Shown: positions 1 through 8,163, numbered from the stretch's first letter. The stretch: DNA of 50,601 nt from an uncultured Dialister sp. (GCA_900541485.1 UQJW01000010.1:1-50601), one strand, 5' to 3'. Program-made: numbers and translations. Notes: generated by a model from the sequence alone, not told the origin.

Positions 1-169
1 TCGCGGACGCGACCGCCGCATCGACAGCATTTCCGCCTGCTTTCAGCATGTCCAGTCCCGCCTGTGCCGCTAAATGGGACGCCGTACAAACCATGCCGCG
101 TGATCCGTATACCAAACTCCGCCTTGAAGGATAGGAATATTTCTGTTTGTAAGAATGAAAATCAAACAT
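1..169 (-). CDS. ggt: Gamma-glutamyltransferase, N-terminal 56 residues (cut by window edge)
   Basis: Translating the minus strand from the ATG at 167-169 gives a 56-residue N-terminus containing GMVCTASHLAAQAGLDML and then AGGNAVDAA, the conserved opening block of gamma-glutamyltranspeptidases (glutathione and gamma-glutamyl amide hydrolysis or transfer). The SD GGGAGGGG lies just upstream of the ATG. No signal peptide is visible before the conserved block, so this resembles cytoplasmic Ggt-like proteins, but too little is present to be sure. The catalytic Thr region lies beyond the edge. Confidence 0.8.
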   Translation of the reverse strand, partial: MFDFHSYKQKYSYPSRRSLVYGSRGMVCTASHLAAQAGLDMLKAGGNAVDAAVASA

Positions 170-235
170 AGCCCCTCCCGTTTTTTCTTTATTATACTAA
201 ACAAACCTACCTTATGAATATACTTTACGGCAATA

Positions 236-259
236 TAAAAGCTCTCCGGAGAGAGCTCT
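236..259 (-). terminator. Intrinsic terminator after the transaldolase-like gene
   Basis: Stem AGCTCTC (240-246), loop CGGA, GAGAGCT (251-257). It is flanked by A and T runs on both sides, so it could work in both directions. On the minus strand it starts a few bases after the aldolase stop codon. Confidence 0.75.
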
Positions 260-261
260 TT

Positions 262-906
262 TTACATATTCGCTTTTTTCCAGTCATCTTTGAATTTCCT
301 GATGCCCTGGTCCGTCAGAGGATGCTTCATCGCATCAAGAAGTACCTGATAAGGAACTGTCGCAATATCCGCCCCGGCTAATGCACACTCCACGATATGG
401 CGGGGTTTCCTGATAGATGCGGCAATAATTTTTGTTTCTATTTCGTGTAATTTAAAAATTTTTGAAATTGTCGAAATCAATTCCACGCCGTCCCAGCCGA
501 TATCATCTATACGGCCTACAAAAGGACTTACATAAGACGCTCCCGCCCGGGCTGCCAGGAGTGCCTGATTGGCAGAAAATACAAGTGTCACATTGGTACG
601 GATTCCCAGCTTTTTTAATCCTTTGACCGCTTTCATTCCCTCCGGCGTCATCGGAATTTTTACCACCACCCGCGGAGCAAGTGCTGCAAGAATTCTCCCT
701 TCTTCAATCATGTCTTCCGCTTTATCGGACAAAACCTCGGCCGAAACAGGGCCGTCCACAATCCCTGCAATTTCCTGGATTACGGAATGAAAATCCTTTC
801 CTTCCTTTGCAACCAGGGACGGATTTGTCGTAACGCCCGAGACAAAACCGAGCTCATTTGCTTCTTTGATGGCTTCTATATCTGCCGTATCTATAAAAAA
901 TTCCAT
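262..906 (-). CDS. TalC/FSA-type small transaldolase (fructose-6-phosphate aldolase-like)
   Basis: The protein has 214 residues, the usual size of the short transaldolase/FSA subfamily, and begins [20 protein letters not shown]. Family marks are [12 protein letters not shown] near the N-terminus, [11 protein letters not shown] carrying the Schiff-base lysine, and [13 protein letters not shown]. It is a cytoplasmic class I aldolase acting on dihydroxyacetone or sedoheptulose/fructose phosphates; sequence alone does not settle transaldolase against FSA activity. The ATG at 904-906 is chosen because the family begins exactly there and AAGGAA sits a few bases upstream. A longer reading starting at 924 covers the SD. 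It is monocistronic, with its own promoter (964-992) and terminator. Confidence 0.9.
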   Translation of the reverse strand: MEFFIDTADIEAIKEANELGFVSGVTTNPSLVAKEGKDFHSVIQEIAGIVDGPVSAEVLSDKAEDMIEEGRILAALAPRVVVKIPMTPEGMKAVKGLKKLGIRTNVTLVFSANQALLAARAGASYVSPFVGRIDDIGWDGVELISTISKIFKLHEIETKIIAASIRKPRHIVECALAGADIATVPYQVLLDAMKHPLTDQGIRKFKDDWKKANM

Positions 907-963
907 AGTTCCTTCTTCCCTCATTTTATAAGAAATTTCAGTTTATTCGTTTCCACAGATTTC

Positions 964-992
964 GTTGTACCATGAAACACGAAAAGTGTCAA
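964..992 (-). promoter_or_regulatory. Promoter of the transaldolase-like gene
   Basis: Minus strand: -35 TTGACA (987-992), 17-bp spacer, -10 TACAAC (964-969). The expected start is about 50 bases before the ATG at 906. Confidence 0.7.
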
Positions 993-1164
993 ACTTCTTC
1001 TCTTTTTCCCGAAACGGGCAGTATTTCTTTTATGTATGAAAATTTTATTTTAATCTGTTATTTTCATAAAATAAAACTTATTTAATCAATTTTATTTTCT
1101 TTTTCTCGTTTGTTTTCTATCAGTTTTTTTATTCATAGTTTTATATGCAAAACTTTTTTAATTA

Positions 1165-1193
1165 TTGAATAATAATAGAGTGAAGAGTATAAT
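1165..1193 (+). promoter_or_regulatory. Promoter of the LysR-family regulator
   Basis: -35 TTGAAT (1165-1170), 17-bp spacer, -10 TATAAT (1188-1193), 36 bases before the start codon. Confidence 0.65.
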
Positions 1194-1228
1194 TTATGCA
1201 ATAACAAGTATTTACCTAAGGAGGATTT

Positions 1229-2137
1229 ATGAGACTCACACTTCTCGCGCTGACGTACTTCCAAAAAACGGCGGAAATGCAGCATCTTACCCATGCCGCA
1301 CAAGCACTTCATATATCGCAACCCTCTCTTTCCCATACCATAAAAATGTTGGAATTGGAATTGGGTGTCCCTCTTTTTCGCAGAGCAGGCAGAAATATCG
1401 TACTGACAAAATACGGTGAAATTTTGCTGAGCCATACCAACCGGATTATGCGGGAACTCAAGAGTGCTCAAAAGGAACTGGAAGATGCCAAAGAAGCCCA
1501 GGATATGACTGTGACGATTTCTATTTTTGCGGCGTCGATGATTATCCCTGCTTTTCTTACGGAATTTAAGAAAGAATATCCGCAAATCCGCTTTGAAATT
1601 ATCCAACAGCGTGACCAGGCAGACCGTCGTCATCACGGACATGTCGATTTATATCTTTCGAGCAGTATCAATCCGATTGACAACGATCACTCGGCCACCC
1701 TTCTGCGGGAAGATATCATGCTTGCCATGCCCGACACCCATCCGCTGGCCGATAAAAAATCCGTAAACCTTGAAGACTTTGAAAAATCAGATTTTATTTC
1801 GCTCCAGCAAGGCGCGGTTCTCCGGAGCATCACCGACTTTTACTGCCAGATGGCGGGATTCACGCCCCATGTCATTTTGGAAAGTGACAACCCCGGCACA
1901 GTCCGCGAATTTATCAAAGCCGGTCTGGGCGTTTCTTTCGCCCCTAGCATTACCTGGCACGGTGTCGGCGGTGACAAGGTCTCACTCGTTCCCATTGCAT
2001 CCCCGAATTGCCAGCGTTACATCGGTCTTACCTGGGAGAAAGGACACACTTTATCTGCCCCCGCCGAAAGCGTAAAACAGTATTTCATTAAAAATTTTGC
2101 CGGATTTGCAAAAAAGTTTGCTGCCGGTAAAAAATAA
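1229..2137 (+). CDS. LysR-family transcriptional regulator
   Basis: The protein has 302 residues, full length for the family. Residues 1-60 form the winged HTH (LTHAAQALHISQPSLSHTIKMLE, then LGVPLFRRAGRNIVLTKYG). A linker helix follows, and from about residue 90 a periplasmic-binding-like effector domain (LDNPGTV-type loop, FIKAGLGVSFAPS). The ATG at 1229 has a strong SD, AAGGAGG, at 1219-1225. LysR regulators often control a divergent neighbour, here the transaldolase-like gene, but the effector and target cannot be read from sequence. The barnase gene follows after 33 bp, so the two could be co-transcribed. Confidence 0.92.
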   Translation: MRLTLLALTYFQKTAEMQHLTHAAQALHISQPSLSHTIKMLELELGVPLFRRAGRNIVLTKYGEILLSHTNRIMRELKSAQKELEDAKEAQDMTVTISIFAASMIIPAFLTEFKKEYPQIRFEIIQQRDQADRRHHGHVDLYLSSSINPIDNDHSATLLREDIMLAMPDTHPLADKKSVNLEDFEKSDFISLQQGAVLRSITDFYCQMAGFTPHVILESDNPGTVREFIKAGLGVSFAPSITWHGVGGDKVSLVPIASPNCQRYIGLTWEKGHTLSAPAESVKQYFIKNFAGFAKKFAAGKK

Positions 2138-2170
2138 AACACTCCGCTCACTTACATAAAGGAAACCTCT

Positions 2171-2650
2171 ATGAAAAAATTCCTGTCTCTTATTTTAGCC
2201 GTATTTCTTTCCTTCTTTCTCCTTACCGCATGCGGCACGAATCAGAAGCCTCACACAACGCCCTCAGCGGGTGCGGCTTATTCCTCCGAAAAAGAAGACG
2301 GCGGAATTACCGTCAAAAAAGACGGCACCTATACGGATAAAAATCATGTCGCCGCTTACATTCACAAATATAAAACGCTTCCTTCCAATTACATTACAAA
2401 AAAAGAAGCACGGAAACTGGGTTGGAAAGAAGAAGGCACCCTTGACCGCGTCGCCCCGGGAAAGAGTATCGGCGGTGACCGTTTCGGGAACTACGAAAAA
2501 CTTCTCCCTGAAAAAAACGGCCGTACGTGGAAAGAATGTGATATTGACTATGTAAAAGGAAACAGAAATGCCAAACGTATCTGCTATTCCGATGACGGCC
2601 TGATTTACTACTCCCCGTCCCATTATAAAGACTTCGAACGATTATACTAA
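2171..2650 (+). CDS. Barnase-type guanyl-preferring ribonuclease, lipoprotein
   Basis: The protein has 159 residues. Residues 1-21 are a lipoprotein signal (hydrophobic stretch, then LLTAC with Cys21 as the lipidation site). A short linker precedes a domain (about 55-159) that lines up with Bacillus amyloliquefaciens barnase along its length: LPSNYITKKEA, VAPGKSIGGD, NGRTWKECDIDY, GNRNAKRI, SHYKDF. The barnase catalytic residues Glu73, Arg83, Arg87 and His102 correspond to Glu122, Arg132, Arg136 and His151, all present, so it should be an active RNase. Classical barnase is secreted; this one is predicted to be anchored to a membrane facing the periplasm. The inhibitor gene starts 11 bp downstream. 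Confidence 0.93.
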   Translation: MKKFLSLILAVFLSFFLLTACGTNQKPHTTPSAGAAYSSEKEDGGITVKKDGTYTDKNHVAAYIHKYKTLPSNYITKKEARKLGWKEEGTLDRVAPGKSIGGDRFGNYEKLLPEKNGRTWKECDIDYVKGNRNAKRICYSDDGLIYYSPSHYKDFERLY

Positions 2651-2661
2651 AAGAGGCTCCC

Positions 2662-2928
2662 ATGGAAATCAAACTTGCTCTCCCTTATTTTAAAACAAAA
2701 GAAAAGGCTCATATTTACCTGAAGCAGGTTCTCCGTCTGCCTTCTTATTACGGAAATAATCTGGACGCTCTCTATGATTGCCTTACCGATATTCATGAGG
2801 AACAGACAATCATTATTCCGAAAGAAATCATGAATCCCCCGTATTTGGGAACTTACGGAAAACAAATGCTCCGGGTTTTCGAGGACGCGGCAAAAGAGAA
2901 TCCGCATTTACAAATTCTTATCAAATAA
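2662..2928 (+). CDS. Barstar-type ribonuclease inhibitor
   Basis: The protein has 88 residues, the length of barstar, with no signal peptide, so it is cytoplasmic. The helix that plugs the barnase active site is recognisable as LPSYYGNNLDALYDCLTD; Tyr29, Asp35 and Asp39 are present at the same numbers as in classical barstar. The rest follows the family (QMLRVFEDAAKENPHLQILI). It lies 11 bp after the barnase stop codon and is translationally close-coupled, which fits protection of the host from RNase that has not yet been exported. Confidence 0.93.
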   Translation: MEIKLALPYFKTKEKAHIYLKQVLRLPSYYGNNLDALYDCLTDIHEEQTIIIPKEIMNPPYLGTYGKQMLRVFEDAAKENPHLQILIK

Positions 2929-2949
2929 ACAGCAGACATTATATAAAGC

Positions 2950-2990
2950 AAATACCGGTCATCCGAAACGGAAAACCGGTATTTTATTTT
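2950..2990 (+). terminator. Intrinsic terminator after barnase-barstar
   Basis: Stem AATACCGGT (2951-2959) with ACCGGTATT (2975-2983), followed by TTATTTT. Confidence 0.8.
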
Positions 2991-3176
2991 GCCCGGTTCG
3001 GTGTCAGAAAATATATTCCTTATTATTTACCTGCGCATACCACTTTAGTTATATGGGGTTCCGCTACCGTGATATGATATCCCCGGCATTTATTTCTTAT
3101 CTTTAAGCAAGTCTGATACTTTTATATAGCGTCCTTAACTTTCTTTTTCTGCATACTAAACAATTTCGGATTATTA

Positions 3177-3185
3177 TGGTATTAT
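3177..3185 (+). promoter_or_regulatory. Extended -10 promoter candidate for the FecCD importer operon
   Basis: TGG-TATTAT at 3177-3185 is an extended -10. No good -35 is visible at 17 bp. It lies 67 bases before the permease start. Confidence 0.4.
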
Positions 3186-3251
3186 CATCTTAGAGTAATA
3201 TTTTTTGAATTATTTTTTTATTTTAATTTTTATTTCTTTAATAGGGTATTT

Positions 3252-4289
3252 ATGAAAACACAGTCAAAATCAAATTTAATGGAAGCCTCGCTTTGGTTTA
3301 CAATCATCTCGTTTTTACTGGTTGTAAGCATGATTGTTTCCGTCCGTTTCGGTTCCGTCTATATACCGGCAGCCGATTTGATTTCCGAAGTCATCTCCTT
3401 TGTACGGGACGGACATACGGCAGATACATCGTCATCTTTGATTCTCTGGCAAATCCGTATCCCCCGCACTATTTTTGCGGCACTTTGCGGAATGGGTCTT
3501 TCTCTTTGCGGTCTTGTTCTCCAGACAATGACAAGAAATGATCTGGCCGATCCTTATGTCCTCGGCGTATCTTCCGGTGCCAGTACAGGCGCCGTCATTG
3601 CCATCATCTGGGGCTGGTTTTCTTTCATGGGAGACTACAATATTTCTTCCGGCGCTTTTATCGGCGCTGCTGTTTCCACTCTGATAGTAACTGTTTGTGC
3701 AGGAAAAAGCTCAAGCCCTGTCCGGCTGATTCTTGTCGGGATGGGCGTTTCCGCTTTATTTTCTTCCCTCACAATGATGATTATTTACGGAGCAAAGCAT
3801 GAAGCACAAGTGCGGAGTGCCATGTTCTGGCTTTTGGGAAGCCTTTCCGGTATGCAATGGGGCGATTTGTCTTCCATTACCATTCCGGTTTTTCTTATGG
3901 CCTTTTTTCTCTGGCTCATACGGAGCGATCTCGATTTGATGCTTCTCGGTGAAGGCGAAGCGGAATATCTGGGGCTCAATAGAAAACGACTTCAGCTTTT
4001 GGTTGTTATCATATCTTCCCTCGTCGTTGCTTTCCTTGTTTCGAAAGCGGGCATTATCGGATTTGCCGGATTGATTACCCCGCATCTCGCCAGAGCCGTG
4101 GCAGGTCCTACGCACGGTAAACTCGTTATCTTCTCCTCTCTTATAGGTGCCTTGGTCATGGTTTGGGCCGATGTCCTTTCCCGTGCAATGTTTGCACCCG
4201 AAGAAATTCCGATAGGCGTTCTTACCTCCATTGTCGGAGCTCCTATATTCCTTTGGATTGTCACCCATCGTTACGGAGAACAATCATGA
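3252..4289 (+). CDS. FecCD-family ABC importer permease (iron-siderophore/heme/cobalamin type)
   Basis: The protein has 345 residues with about nine or ten membrane segments. Family marks are IRIPRTIFAALCGMGLSLCG near residues 65-85, DLADPYVLGVSSGAS (about 97-111), the coupling-helix region GLNRKRL, and GIIGFAGLITPHLAR (about 267-281). It should form a homodimeric inner-membrane channel fed by a PF01497-type binding protein. The SD before the ATG is weak (AGGG). The stop overlaps the ATPase start as ATGA, so the two are translationally coupled. Substrate class (siderophore, heme or B12) cannot be told from the permease. Confidence 0.92.
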   Translation: MKTQSKSNLMEASLWFTIISFLLVVSMIVSVRFGSVYIPAADLISEVISFVRDGHTADTSSSLILWQIRIPRTIFAALCGMGLSLCGLVLQTMTRNDLADPYVLGVSSGASTGAVIAIIWGWFSFMGDYNISSGAFIGAAVSTLIVTVCAGKSSSPVRLILVGMGVSALFSSLTMMIIYGAKHEAQVRSAMFWLLGSLSGMQWGDLSSITIPVFLMAFFLWLIRSDLDLMLLGEGEAEYLGLNRKRLQLLVVIISSLVVAFLVSKAGIIGFAGLITPHLARAVAGPTHGKLVIFSSLIGALVMVWADVLSRAMFAPEEIPIGVLTSIVGAPIFLWIVTHRYGEQS

Positions 4290-5038
4290 TTACTGTAGAA
4301 AATTTATCCTATCAAATCGGAGAAAAAGAAATTTTGAAAAACCTTTCTTTTTCTGTAGAAGAAGGCAGCATGACTTGCATTGTCGGTCCTAACGGCTGCG
4401 GAAAATCAACACTTCTTTCCCATATATCACGCCGTCTGCCCAGCAGAAATTCCGTTTTCTATAAAGGCAAGGCCGTCGAATATATTCCCCGCAGAGAATA
4501 TGCAAAAGAAGTGGCTGTTATGGTCCAGCAGGGTTTCGGCATTGTCGGTGAACTGAAAGCCGAAGATGTCGTGCTTGCAGGACGCTATCCTTTTAAAAAA
4601 CGTTTTGCCGATTACTCGGCGGAAGATCATGAAATCGTTGAAAAAGTCATGGAAGAAACGGGGGCTATGCCTCTTTACGGCCGGGAAATCAAGCATATGT
4701 CAGGCGGCGAAAAACAGCGTCTTCTCATTGCCAAGGCCTTTGCACAAAATCCCGAGCTTCTTCTCATGGATGAACCGACCAACCATTTGGATGTGAAATA
4801 TAAACTGGCCCTTATGGAACATCTGAAACGGTTCCACGCACACGGAACGGTCATCATCGTACTCCATGATTTATCTCTGGCGGCCAGGTATTGTGATCAT
4901 GCCATCATTATGAAAGCCGGTGAAATCATCGACCAAGGATTGACGGAAAATGTTCTCACTGCCGAAAAGATGAGCCGCCTTTTTGAAGTACCTTTTTACC
5001 ATGCTGTCCATGAGGAAAAACGTTTCCTCTATTGTTAA
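4286..5038 (+). CDS. FecE/BtuD-type ABC importer ATPase
   Basis: The protein has 250 residues. Walker A is GPNGCGKST (34-42), the signature is MSGGEKQR, Walker B is LLLMDEPTNHLD, and the switch His lies in VLHDLSLAAR. It energises the FecCD permease whose stop codon overlaps its start (ATGA at 4286-4289). The start ITVENLSYQIG is chosen because the ATPase fold begins there and GGAGAA lies just upstream. A reading that starts at 4163 runs inside the permease gene and is not needed. Confidence 0.93.
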   Translation: MITVENLSYQIGEKEILKNLSFSVEEGSMTCIVGPNGCGKSTLLSHISRRLPSRNSVFYKGKAVEYIPRREYAKEVAVMVQQGFGIVGELKAEDVVLAGRYPFKKRFADYSAEDHEIVEKVMEETGAMPLYGREIKHMSGGEKQRLLIAKAFAQNPELLLMDEPTNHLDVKYKLALMEHLKRFHAHGTVIIVLHDLSLAARYCDHAIIMKAGEIIDQGLTENVLTAEKMSRLFEVPFYHAVHEEKRFLYC

Positions 5039-5077
5039 ATCATATGTGGGCAATATTTATGTCTAAAGGAGGACAAA

Positions 5078-6076
5078 ATGAAAAAAAGTTTTAAACCCTT
5101 ATTGACCGCACTTGTCATCACCATGACCTCAGGAATTATTTTATCCGGTTGCGGTACCGGCACGGCACCTAAGAAAGAAAATGCTTCTTCTGCTGTCAGC
5201 TGGGTAGAAACTCTGGATGGCAAAAAAGTAGACATGAAAGTCACACAGGCTCCTAAAAAAGCCGTATCCATGTCTTTTGCAACAACAGAAATGATGCTTG
5301 CTTTAGGACTCCAGGATCAAATGGCGGGAACCGCATTCAAAGAAGAAGATATTTACAAGCCTTTGGCTGAAGCATATTCAAAAGTTCCCGTTCTGGCTGA
5401 AAAATGGCCGTCTTATGAAAAACTGATGTCCGTACATCCTGATTTTGTAACCGGCTGGGAAGTACCGTTTACCAAAAGAGGCATTCCTGCCGAAAAAATT
5501 ATAGCAGCAGGCATTCCTATTTTCGTCCCGGATTCCATGCAGGATACCAATGCTACCTTGGAAACCAACTTCAATGATATGTTGGAATACGGAAAAATCT
5601 TCCATAAAGAAGACAATGCTAAGAAATGGGTAGACGGCCAGAAGAAGAAACTGGAAGAAGTACAGTCCAAATTAAAGAATCTGCCGGAAGTAACCGCTTT
5701 CGTATTTGACTCTGAAGACGGCGATCCTTTCACCGTATTTGAAGGCTACACCACCAATATTCTCAAGCTTATCGGCGTAAAGAATGTAATGTCCGGCCAA
5801 AACGTAGACAAGACATGGGCAAAAACCAGCTGGGAATCCTTTGTTCAGGCTAATCCCGATTACATCATCATCGTTGATTACTCTGTCAGTGACCGGAGTG
5901 ATGATGATTTTGCCAACAAGGTGACAAAGCTGAAAAACAACCCGCAGCTTGCCGGCGTAAAAGCTATCAAAGAAAATCATTTCATCCGTGTCCGTCTCTC
6001 TGAAATCACCCCGGGTGTCAGAACCGTCGATGCTCTCGAACGTCTTGCTAAAGAAATGCATCCCGACATGAAATAA
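5078..6076 (+). CDS. ABC importer substrate-binding lipoprotein, first copy (PF01497 type)
   Basis: The protein has 332 residues. The signal peptide ends in ILSGC with Cys25 as the lipidation site. The mature part starts WVETLDGKKVDMKV and has the two-lobed FecB/BtuF layout, with the first lobe carrying APKKAVSMSF and the second FEGYTTNILKLIG and NPDYIIIVDY. The SD AAGGAGG lies at 5066-5072, seven bases before the ATG and 39 bp after the ATPase. It delivers a metal complex or cofactor to the FecCD importer. It is about three quarters identical by eye to the next gene; the most different parts are the signal peptide and a few surface stretches. Confidence 0.92.
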   Translation: MKKSFKPLLTALVITMTSGIILSGCGTGTAPKKENASSAVSWVETLDGKKVDMKVTQAPKKAVSMSFATTEMMLALGLQDQMAGTAFKEEDIYKPLAEAYSKVPVLAEKWPSYEKLMSVHPDFVTGWEVPFTKRGIPAEKIIAAGIPIFVPDSMQDTNATLETNFNDMLEYGKIFHKEDNAKKWVDGQKKKLEEVQSKLKNLPEVTAFVFDSEDGDPFTVFEGYTTNILKLIGVKNVMSGQNVDKTWAKTSWESFVQANPDYIIIVDYSVSDRSDDDFANKVTKLKNNPQLAGVKAIKENHFIRVRLSEITPGVRTVDALERLAKEMHPDMK

Positions 6077-6129
6077 AAGATAAAATATAACGATTCCGGT
6101 TTCACGTCGTGCCGTAAAGGAGCTCGATC

Positions 6130-7122
6130 ATGAAAAATCATTTAAAGAAATCTATAACACTGTTTCTGGCTGCTGCAAGTCTCGGACTCGTACTTACAGG
6201 ATGTAATCCTGCAACTAAGCCGACCGATAAAGCAAGCGGTACCACTTGGACAGAAACTATCGATGGCAAAAAAATAGACATGAAAGTATCCGCCCCGCCG
6301 AAACGGGCCGTCACCATGTCATTTGCACCCACCGAAATGCTTCTCACCATCGGAGCGGAGAAACAAATGGCAGGCACCTCATTCAAAGAAGAAGAACTCT
6401 ATGAACCGATTGCCGAAGCCTACAAAAGAGTTCCCGTTCTGGCTGAAAAATGGCCGTCGTACGAAAAATTTATGTCCGTCAAGCCGGACTTTGTCATCGG
6501 TTGGGAAGTCGATTTCAGTAAACGTGCCATTCCCGCTGAAAAAATCATTTCCGCCGGTGTTCCCATTTTCATTCCCGACTCCATGCAGGATACCAATGCA
6601 ACTTTGGAAACCAATTTCAATGATATGTTGGAACTCGGTAAAATATTCGGTTTGGAAGACAACGCTCGGAAATGGGTGGACAGCCAGAAGAAGAAACTGG
6701 GCACCATCCAGGACAAAATCAAAGATATCCCTCATGTCAGAGTTTTCGTCTTTGATTCTGAAGACGATGCTCCTTTCACCGTTTTTGAAGGATATACCAC
6801 CAACGTTTTGAAACTCATCGGCGCCGACAATGTCATGGCCGGTCAGGGCGTTGACAAAACCTGGGCAAAAACAAGTTGGGAATCTTTCGTTCAAGCGAAC
6901 CCGGACTACGTTATCATTGTCGACTACACTGCCAGCGACAGAACGGATGATGACTTTGCCAATAAAGTGGAAAGACTGAAAAATAATCCCCAGCTTTCCT
7001 CCGTAACAGCAATTAAAGAAAATCATTTCCTTCGTGTCCGTCTTGCAGAAATCACCCCCGGCGTGAGAACCGTGGACGCTTTGGAACGGCTTGTTAAAGA
7101 AATTCATCCGGATATGAAATAA
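6130..7122 (+). CDS. ABC importer substrate-binding lipoprotein, second copy
   Basis: The protein has 330 residues, with signal peptide VLTGC and Cys25 lipidated. It is a tandem paralog of the preceding gene: blocks such as PVLAEKWPSYEK, PDSMQDTNATLETNFNDML and KTWAKTSWESFVQANPDY are identical in both. The N-lobe differs at candidate ligand-facing positions (VPFTKRG against VDFSKRA). SD AAGGAGCTC at 6116-6124. Being last in the importer operon and before a strong terminator, it probably shares the single permease/ATPase pair with the first copy, giving either two affinities or two related ligands. Confidence 0.92.
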   Translation: MKNHLKKSITLFLAAASLGLVLTGCNPATKPTDKASGTTWTETIDGKKIDMKVSAPPKRAVTMSFAPTEMLLTIGAEKQMAGTSFKEEELYEPIAEAYKRVPVLAEKWPSYEKFMSVKPDFVIGWEVDFSKRAIPAEKIISAGVPIFIPDSMQDTNATLETNFNDMLELGKIFGLEDNARKWVDSQKKKLGTIQDKIKDIPHVRVFVFDSEDDAPFTVFEGYTTNVLKLIGADNVMAGQGVDKTWAKTSWESFVQANPDYVIIVDYTASDRTDDDFANKVERLKNNPQLSSVTAIKENHFLRVRLAEITPGVRTVDALERLVKEIHPDMK

Positions 7123-7137
7123 AAAGTTCGACTTCGA

Positions 7138-7174
7138 TAAAAACAGCTGCCTGTTAAAAGGGCGGCTGTTTTTG
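7138..7174 (+). terminator. Intrinsic terminator of the FecCD importer operon
   Basis: Stem AAACAGCTGCC pairing with GGGCGGCTGTTT (one G-T pair), then TTTTG. Confidence 0.8.
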
Positions 7175-7241
7175 TGTCCCGGATTTCCGTAACGGCAATT
7201 CTTTATTTTTCAGACCTGTCATTTCTTATCCGAAGAATTTT

Positions 7242-7305
7242 TTGAAAAGCCCAAGAAAAACACTGTATAAAGTAAAAATTCATGATATGATTAACATAAT
7301 ATCAT
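7242..7305 (+). promoter_or_regulatory. Promoter and downstream inverted repeat before the zinc-ribbon protein gene
   Basis: -35 TTGAAA (7242-7247), 18-bp spacer, -10 TATAAA (7266-7271). At 7282-7305 is an inverted repeat, ATGATAT and ATATCAT separated by 10 bases, which would lie at or just after the start point and could bind a repressor. Confidence 0.5.
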
Positions 7306-7320
7306 CGATAGGAGTTTATT

Positions 7321-8115
7321 ATGTCTGAAGATCCGAATTTTGAAGAAACCTCGTTATTCGATTTTGTAAATCCGGAAGAAAAGAAAGAAACAAAGAAAAA
7401 AGCACCTCTTTCTGCCGCTCCGGTTAAAGAAAAAAAAGAAGTATCTGACACATCAAAAAACGAAGAACCGAAACAACCCGTACTGCCCGGCACTCCTTCC
7501 GGAAGGGATGTATCTGCGGATATAAAAGGCCCTTCCGGGTTGTGGAAAGAAAAATTCTGGGAGTATAATATCACGAAACCCTCGCAAGCCATCAAAGATG
7601 ATATGAAAGAACAAATGCTTGCCGAAGGTTTTTCAAAAAGAGAAGCCAACCGTGTTTTCAAAGGACTGTTCTTTAAAGAAAAAGTATTCAACACCAAAGT
7701 ACAGGCTGTCGAATTCTTAAAATCCCTTCCTACCACCTATGCAGTGAAGTACAAAATCGGAATCGAGCCGTCTCCGCAAATGATTTCTTTGCAAAAACGG
7801 CTTGCCGATAAAGAGCGGCTGCTTAAAGAGTATAAAGAGAAGCAGGAAACGAAACGATTCACCGCAGATTTCATTTCCTGCCCGCACTGCCACTCTAAAA
7901 TCAACCGTACGTACATCACGCCGCCGGTTTGTCCCCTTTGCCAAGGCGATATGAGGCCGGAAACGGTCATCAAACGTCTGGCTTCATTGGAAAAAGCCGT
8001 TTCTGATTTGAAAACACGCTATGAGCGGACCGCAAGAAAATACAATTCAAAATTTACGGGCGGTGAAAAATGGATTATCCGCACCATAAATCCTTTTACT
8101 GCCGATGACAATTAA
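7321..8115 (+). CDS. Zinc-ribbon protein of unknown function
   Basis: I do not recognise this 264-residue protein. Residues 1-75 are Lys/Glu/Pro-rich and look disordered. Residues 75-145 are a compact, probably helical domain (WKEKFWEYN, then GFSKREANRVFKGLFFKEKVF). A charged helix (about 153-178) follows, then a zinc ribbon with CPHC (187-190) and CPLC (204-207), then a second predicted coiled coil (213-242). It has no signal peptide or membrane segment. The ATG is preceded by GGAG at 7311-7314. It is monocistronic between its own promoter and terminator. The zinc ribbon and basic residues would suit nucleic-acid or protein binding, but that is inference. Confidence 0.85.
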   Translation: MSEDPNFEETSLFDFVNPEEKKETKKKAPLSAAPVKEKKEVSDTSKNEEPKQPVLPGTPSGRDVSADIKGPSGLWKEKFWEYNITKPSQAIKDDMKEQMLAEGFSKREANRVFKGLFFKEKVFNTKVQAVEFLKSLPTTYAVKYKIGIEPSPQMISLQKRLADKERLLKEYKEKQETKRFTADFISCPHCHSKINRTYITPPVCPLCQGDMRPETVIKRLASLEKAVSDLKTRYERTARKYNSKFTGGEKWIIRTINPFTADDN

Positions 8116-8118
8116 AAG

Positions 8119-8157
8119 AAGACAGTAGCAAATCCGATTTCTTTTGCTACTGTCTTT
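8119..8157. terminator. Bidirectional terminator between the zinc-ribbon gene and mdcA
   Basis: Stem AAGACAGTAGCAAA with TTTGCTACTGTC, flanked by A-rich and TTTTTT tracts. It serves both convergent genes. Confidence 0.85.
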
Positions 8158-8163
8158 TTTCAG

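Larger units (their letters stand above)
907..1228. other. Divergent intergenic region (transaldolase-like / lysR)
   Basis: This is 322 bp, very AT-rich, and holds the two divergent promoters listed separately. Between them (about 1000-1160) I see only poly-A/T tracts, with no gene and no hairpin with a U-run. Confidence 0.7.
2929..3251. other. Intergenic region between barstar and the ABC importer
   Basis: It holds a terminator (2950-2990) and an extended -10 promoter (3177-3185). The 3000-3170 stretch shows no ORF with an SD and no convincing hairpin. I looked for a Fur-type 19-bp palindrome and did not find one. Confidence 0.6.

Noticed and set aside
1133..1642. Minus-strand frame overlapping the lysR gene start
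   Set aside because: It covers the lysR promoter and HTH on the other strand, and the translation has no recognisable domain.
2264..2672. Antisense frames over barnase-barstar
   Set aside because: No SD and no family resemblance, while both sense genes are clear.
3000..3250. Possible Fur box before the FecCD importer
   Set aside because: No 7-1-7 palindrome of the GATAATGAT type could be found; only AT-rich stretches.
6379..7107. Long antisense frame (242 residues) over the second binding protein gene
   Set aside because: It mirrors the codon pattern of the sense gene, lacks an SD and has a His/Phe/Gly/Asp composition typical of shadow frames; a similar shadow lies over the first copy.
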